Source of the DNA: Limnohabitans sp.
GTDB lineage: Bacteria > Pseudomonadota > Gammaproteobacteria > Burkholderiales > Burkholderiaceae_C
NCBI GenBank assembly: GCA_023260735.1
Contig: JALQUL010000479.1
Location: 1-6,184, forward strand
Direction: 5' to 3'
Length of the DNA stretch: 6,184 bases
The notes under the pieces were generated by a model. The model was not told the DNA's origin, did not search any database, and saw only the letters and a list, made by a program, of their open reading frames with translations. Of the stretch, positions 4,934 through 6,184 are shown piece by piece (position 1 is the stretch's first letter; each line of letters starts with the position of its first letter). A program made the position numbers and the translations under genes.

Positions 4934-5827
4934 ATGCAATATCTCAAAAGGATGAGTCTGTGGTGCTTTATAATTATTTTTACGCTATTGGGTCTAAGCG
5001 CATGTGTCAGCACTACAACTTATAACAATACCGACACGGTAATAAAAAAAGTAGATGTCAAGCAAGGCGATCTACAAGAGGAATCATCAGAACTATCAGG
5101 TCAATTCAATGAGTCTGAAAATAGTACAAATCAAACATTCAATATTACTCAAGCCCCGACTGCTTTTAATTTATCGCTTTACAGCCAACAGGCAGCCACT
5201 CAGTTGAGTTCATTAACTGCTAACTTTAAAGACTGGGAGTTTCAAAACTTTCCTGGTAAAAAACAAACTCGATATGAATTAGTGCAAGCTAAACAAATTA
5301 ATTTAATTAAAGCAACTGCTAATAGCTCGGCTAGTATGCTGCGCAAACGTTTAGCCTTAGATCCAAAAAATTATCAATCAGTCAAAATGGCTTGGAAAGT
5401 AGTAGAGAAGGCTAAAAATGCACAAATAACGCAGGCTCACCTAGATGATTCGAGCATGCGATTGGTTTTAGCCTTTGATGGTGATAAAAATAAATGGGCT
5501 GCAAAAGATGCGGTTTTATCTGAGCTCAGTGAGTTATTGACTGGTGAGCCTATGCCGTACGCGACTTTGATGTATGTTTTATGTGATGAATGCCCATTCG
5601 AGGCAGTGATACATAATCAAAAAACTAGCCGTATTCGCTATTTAGTAGTGGGGAAGGCAACAGGTTTTGAGGGGAAATGGCAGTTTTTAAAACGTAATAT
5701 TCATGAGGACTTTGTTAAAAGTTTCCAAGAGCCACCTGGAGAACTAGTCTCTTTGGGCATAATGACAGACGGTGACAATTCTAAAGCGTCCACTTCGACT
5801 TGGTATGGGCCTGTTGTGTTAGAGTAG
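4934..5827 (+). CDS. DUF3047 family lipoprotein
   Basis: This 297-residue protein is predicted to be exported and lipid-anchored. Residues 1-23 are a lipoprotein signal (K5, R6, hydrophobic core, LSA) and the lipidated cysteine is C24. Valine at +2 rather than aspartate favours outer-membrane sorting. A polar linker rich in S, T, N and Q covers about residues 25-80. From about residue 98 to the end it matches what I recall of DUF3047: KDWEFQNFPGKKQTRYELV, SASMLRKRL (132-140), LAFDGD (179-184), TGEPMPYATLMYV (203-215), TSRIR (231-235), MTDGDN (277-282) and WYGPVVLE (290-297). The domain function is unknown. C217 and C220 form a CxxC at a position where relatives, as I recall, have WDNR-like residues. 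The start has no clear Shine-Dalgarno sequence; ATG at 4952 would weaken the signal peptide. Only 31 bp separate it from the porin terminator, so its promoter is unclear and read-through is possible. Confidence 0.85.
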   Translation: MQYLKRMSLWCFIIIFTLLGLSACVSTTTYNNTDTVIKKVDVKQGDLQEESSELSGQFNESENSTNQTFNITQAPTAFNLSLYSQQAATQLSSLTANFKDWEFQNFPGKKQTRYELVQAKQINLIKATANSSASMLRKRLALDPKNYQSVKMAWKVVEKAKNAQITQAHLDDSSMRLVLAFDGDKNKWAAKDAVLSELSELLTGEPMPYATLMYVLCDECPFEAVIHNQKTSRIRYLVVGKATGFEGKWQFLKRNIHEDFVKSFQEPPGELVSLGIMTDGDNSKASTSTWYGPVVLE

Positions 5828-5869
5828 AAAAATAAAAAGCGATTTTGCTTGCACCACACGAAAGAAGAA

Positions 5870-6184
5870 ATGATGAAACTAATACTCAAATGGATAATGA
5901 GCGCAATTGCTTTATTAACAGTTGCTTGGTTATACCCAGGTGTTCATATTGCTAGTTTTGCGACTGCTTTATGGGCCGCTGCATTCTTAGGTTTGCTAAA
6001 TAGCCTAATAAAACCATTTTTGATAGTCCTCACCTTGCCGGTTACTGTATTAACAATGGGTTTATTTATATTTGTAATTAATGCTTTGATGTTTTGGTTT
6101 GCCGCTTATTTGTTAGATGGCTTCTTCGTAACAGGCTTTATCGCAGCTTTAATAGGTTCTTTACTCTATTCAGTACTCAGTTTA
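5870..6184 (+). CDS. Phage-holin family IV-type membrane protein, partial
   Basis: This small, very hydrophobic protein resembles the PF04020 family (named phage holin family, four TM helices), which is mostly encoded by bacterial chromosomes outside prophages; function unknown. The visible 105 codons begin MMKLILKWIMSAIALL and run off the window edge in frame; the family is about 110-120 residues, so only a short tail is missing. Predicted membrane segments lie at about residues 5-23, 30-47, 50-82 (perhaps two helices) and 86-105. Family hallmarks are LGLLNSLIKPFL (40-51), LTLPVTVLTMGLF (54-66), VINA (69-72) and the LDGFFVTGFIAALIGS segment (82-97). AAAGAAG at 5861-5867 is a modest ribosome site for ATG 5870; ATG 5873 is an equally possible start. 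It lies 42 bp after the lipoprotein with no terminator between, so the two are probably co-transcribed. No lysis genes accompany it, so a prophage origin is not supported. Confidence 0.88.
   Translation, partial: MMKLILKWIMSAIALLTVAWLYPGVHIASFATALWAAAFLGLLNSLIKPFLIVLTLPVTVLTMGLFIFVINALMFWFAAYLLDGFFVTGFIAALIGSLLYSVLSL

Noticed and set aside
5701..5889. 62-codon minus-strand frame over the end of the lipoprotein gene
   Set aside because: Antisense shadow crossing the lipoprotein stop and the next gene's start; no ribosome site or recognisable motif.
5870..6184. Prophage lysis gene, suggested by the family name holin
   Set aside because: No endolysin, spanin, structural phage gene or integrase is present, and this family is commonly chromosomal.

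Overview
This window looks like chromosomal DNA from a low-GC betaproteobacterium, most likely of the order Burkholderiales. The evidence is a Coq7-type ubiquinone hydroxylase, a Burkholderiales-style general porin (AQS after the signal peptide, C-terminal HNF), a DUF3047 lipoprotein of a kind I associate with that order, and a two-ACT-domain biosynthetic threonine deaminase. The DNA is visibly AT-rich, especially between genes. I cannot name the genus; Polynucleobacter-like or another small-genome Burkholderiales lineage would fit. No integrase, transposase, CRISPR array, tRNA or rRNA is visible, and the genes are ordinary core or envelope genes.

Layout. Bases 1-217 are a gene-free leader with three inverted repeats and a weak promoter for coq7 (218-865, +). 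Convergent to it, after a 29-bp gap, is an OsmC/YhfA-like protein (895-1341, -). The 470-bp gap 1342-1811 has no convincing protein gene but is signal-rich. It holds a perfect-consensus sigma70 promoter (1382-1409, +) interlocked with a likely osmC promoter on the other strand, then a probable small RNA ending in a strong intrinsic terminator (1697-1731), then a separate likely ilvA promoter. ilvA (1812-3374, +) follows. The 552-bp gap 3375-3926 contains several inverted repeats and a possible porin promoter with a roughly 110-nt leader. The porin (3927-4832, +) ends in a hairpin plus a strong terminator. After it come a DUF3047 lipoprotein (4934-5827, +) and the start of a four-helix membrane protein of the phage-holin family IV type (5870 to the window edge, +).

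Functional picture. coq7 (aerobic ubiquinone synthesis), the OsmC-like thiol protein and ilvA (first step of isoleucine synthesis) are independent housekeeping units. The porin, lipoprotein and small membrane protein form an envelope-related stretch, and the last two are probably co-transcribed. I see no novel multi-gene system. The most interesting unexplained signals are non-coding: the putative sRNA upstream of ilvA with an anti-Shine-Dalgarno-like CU-rich stretch, a recurrent TTGC...GCAA inverted repeat in three intergenic regions (before coq7, ilvA and the porin), and a structured segment just after ilvA.
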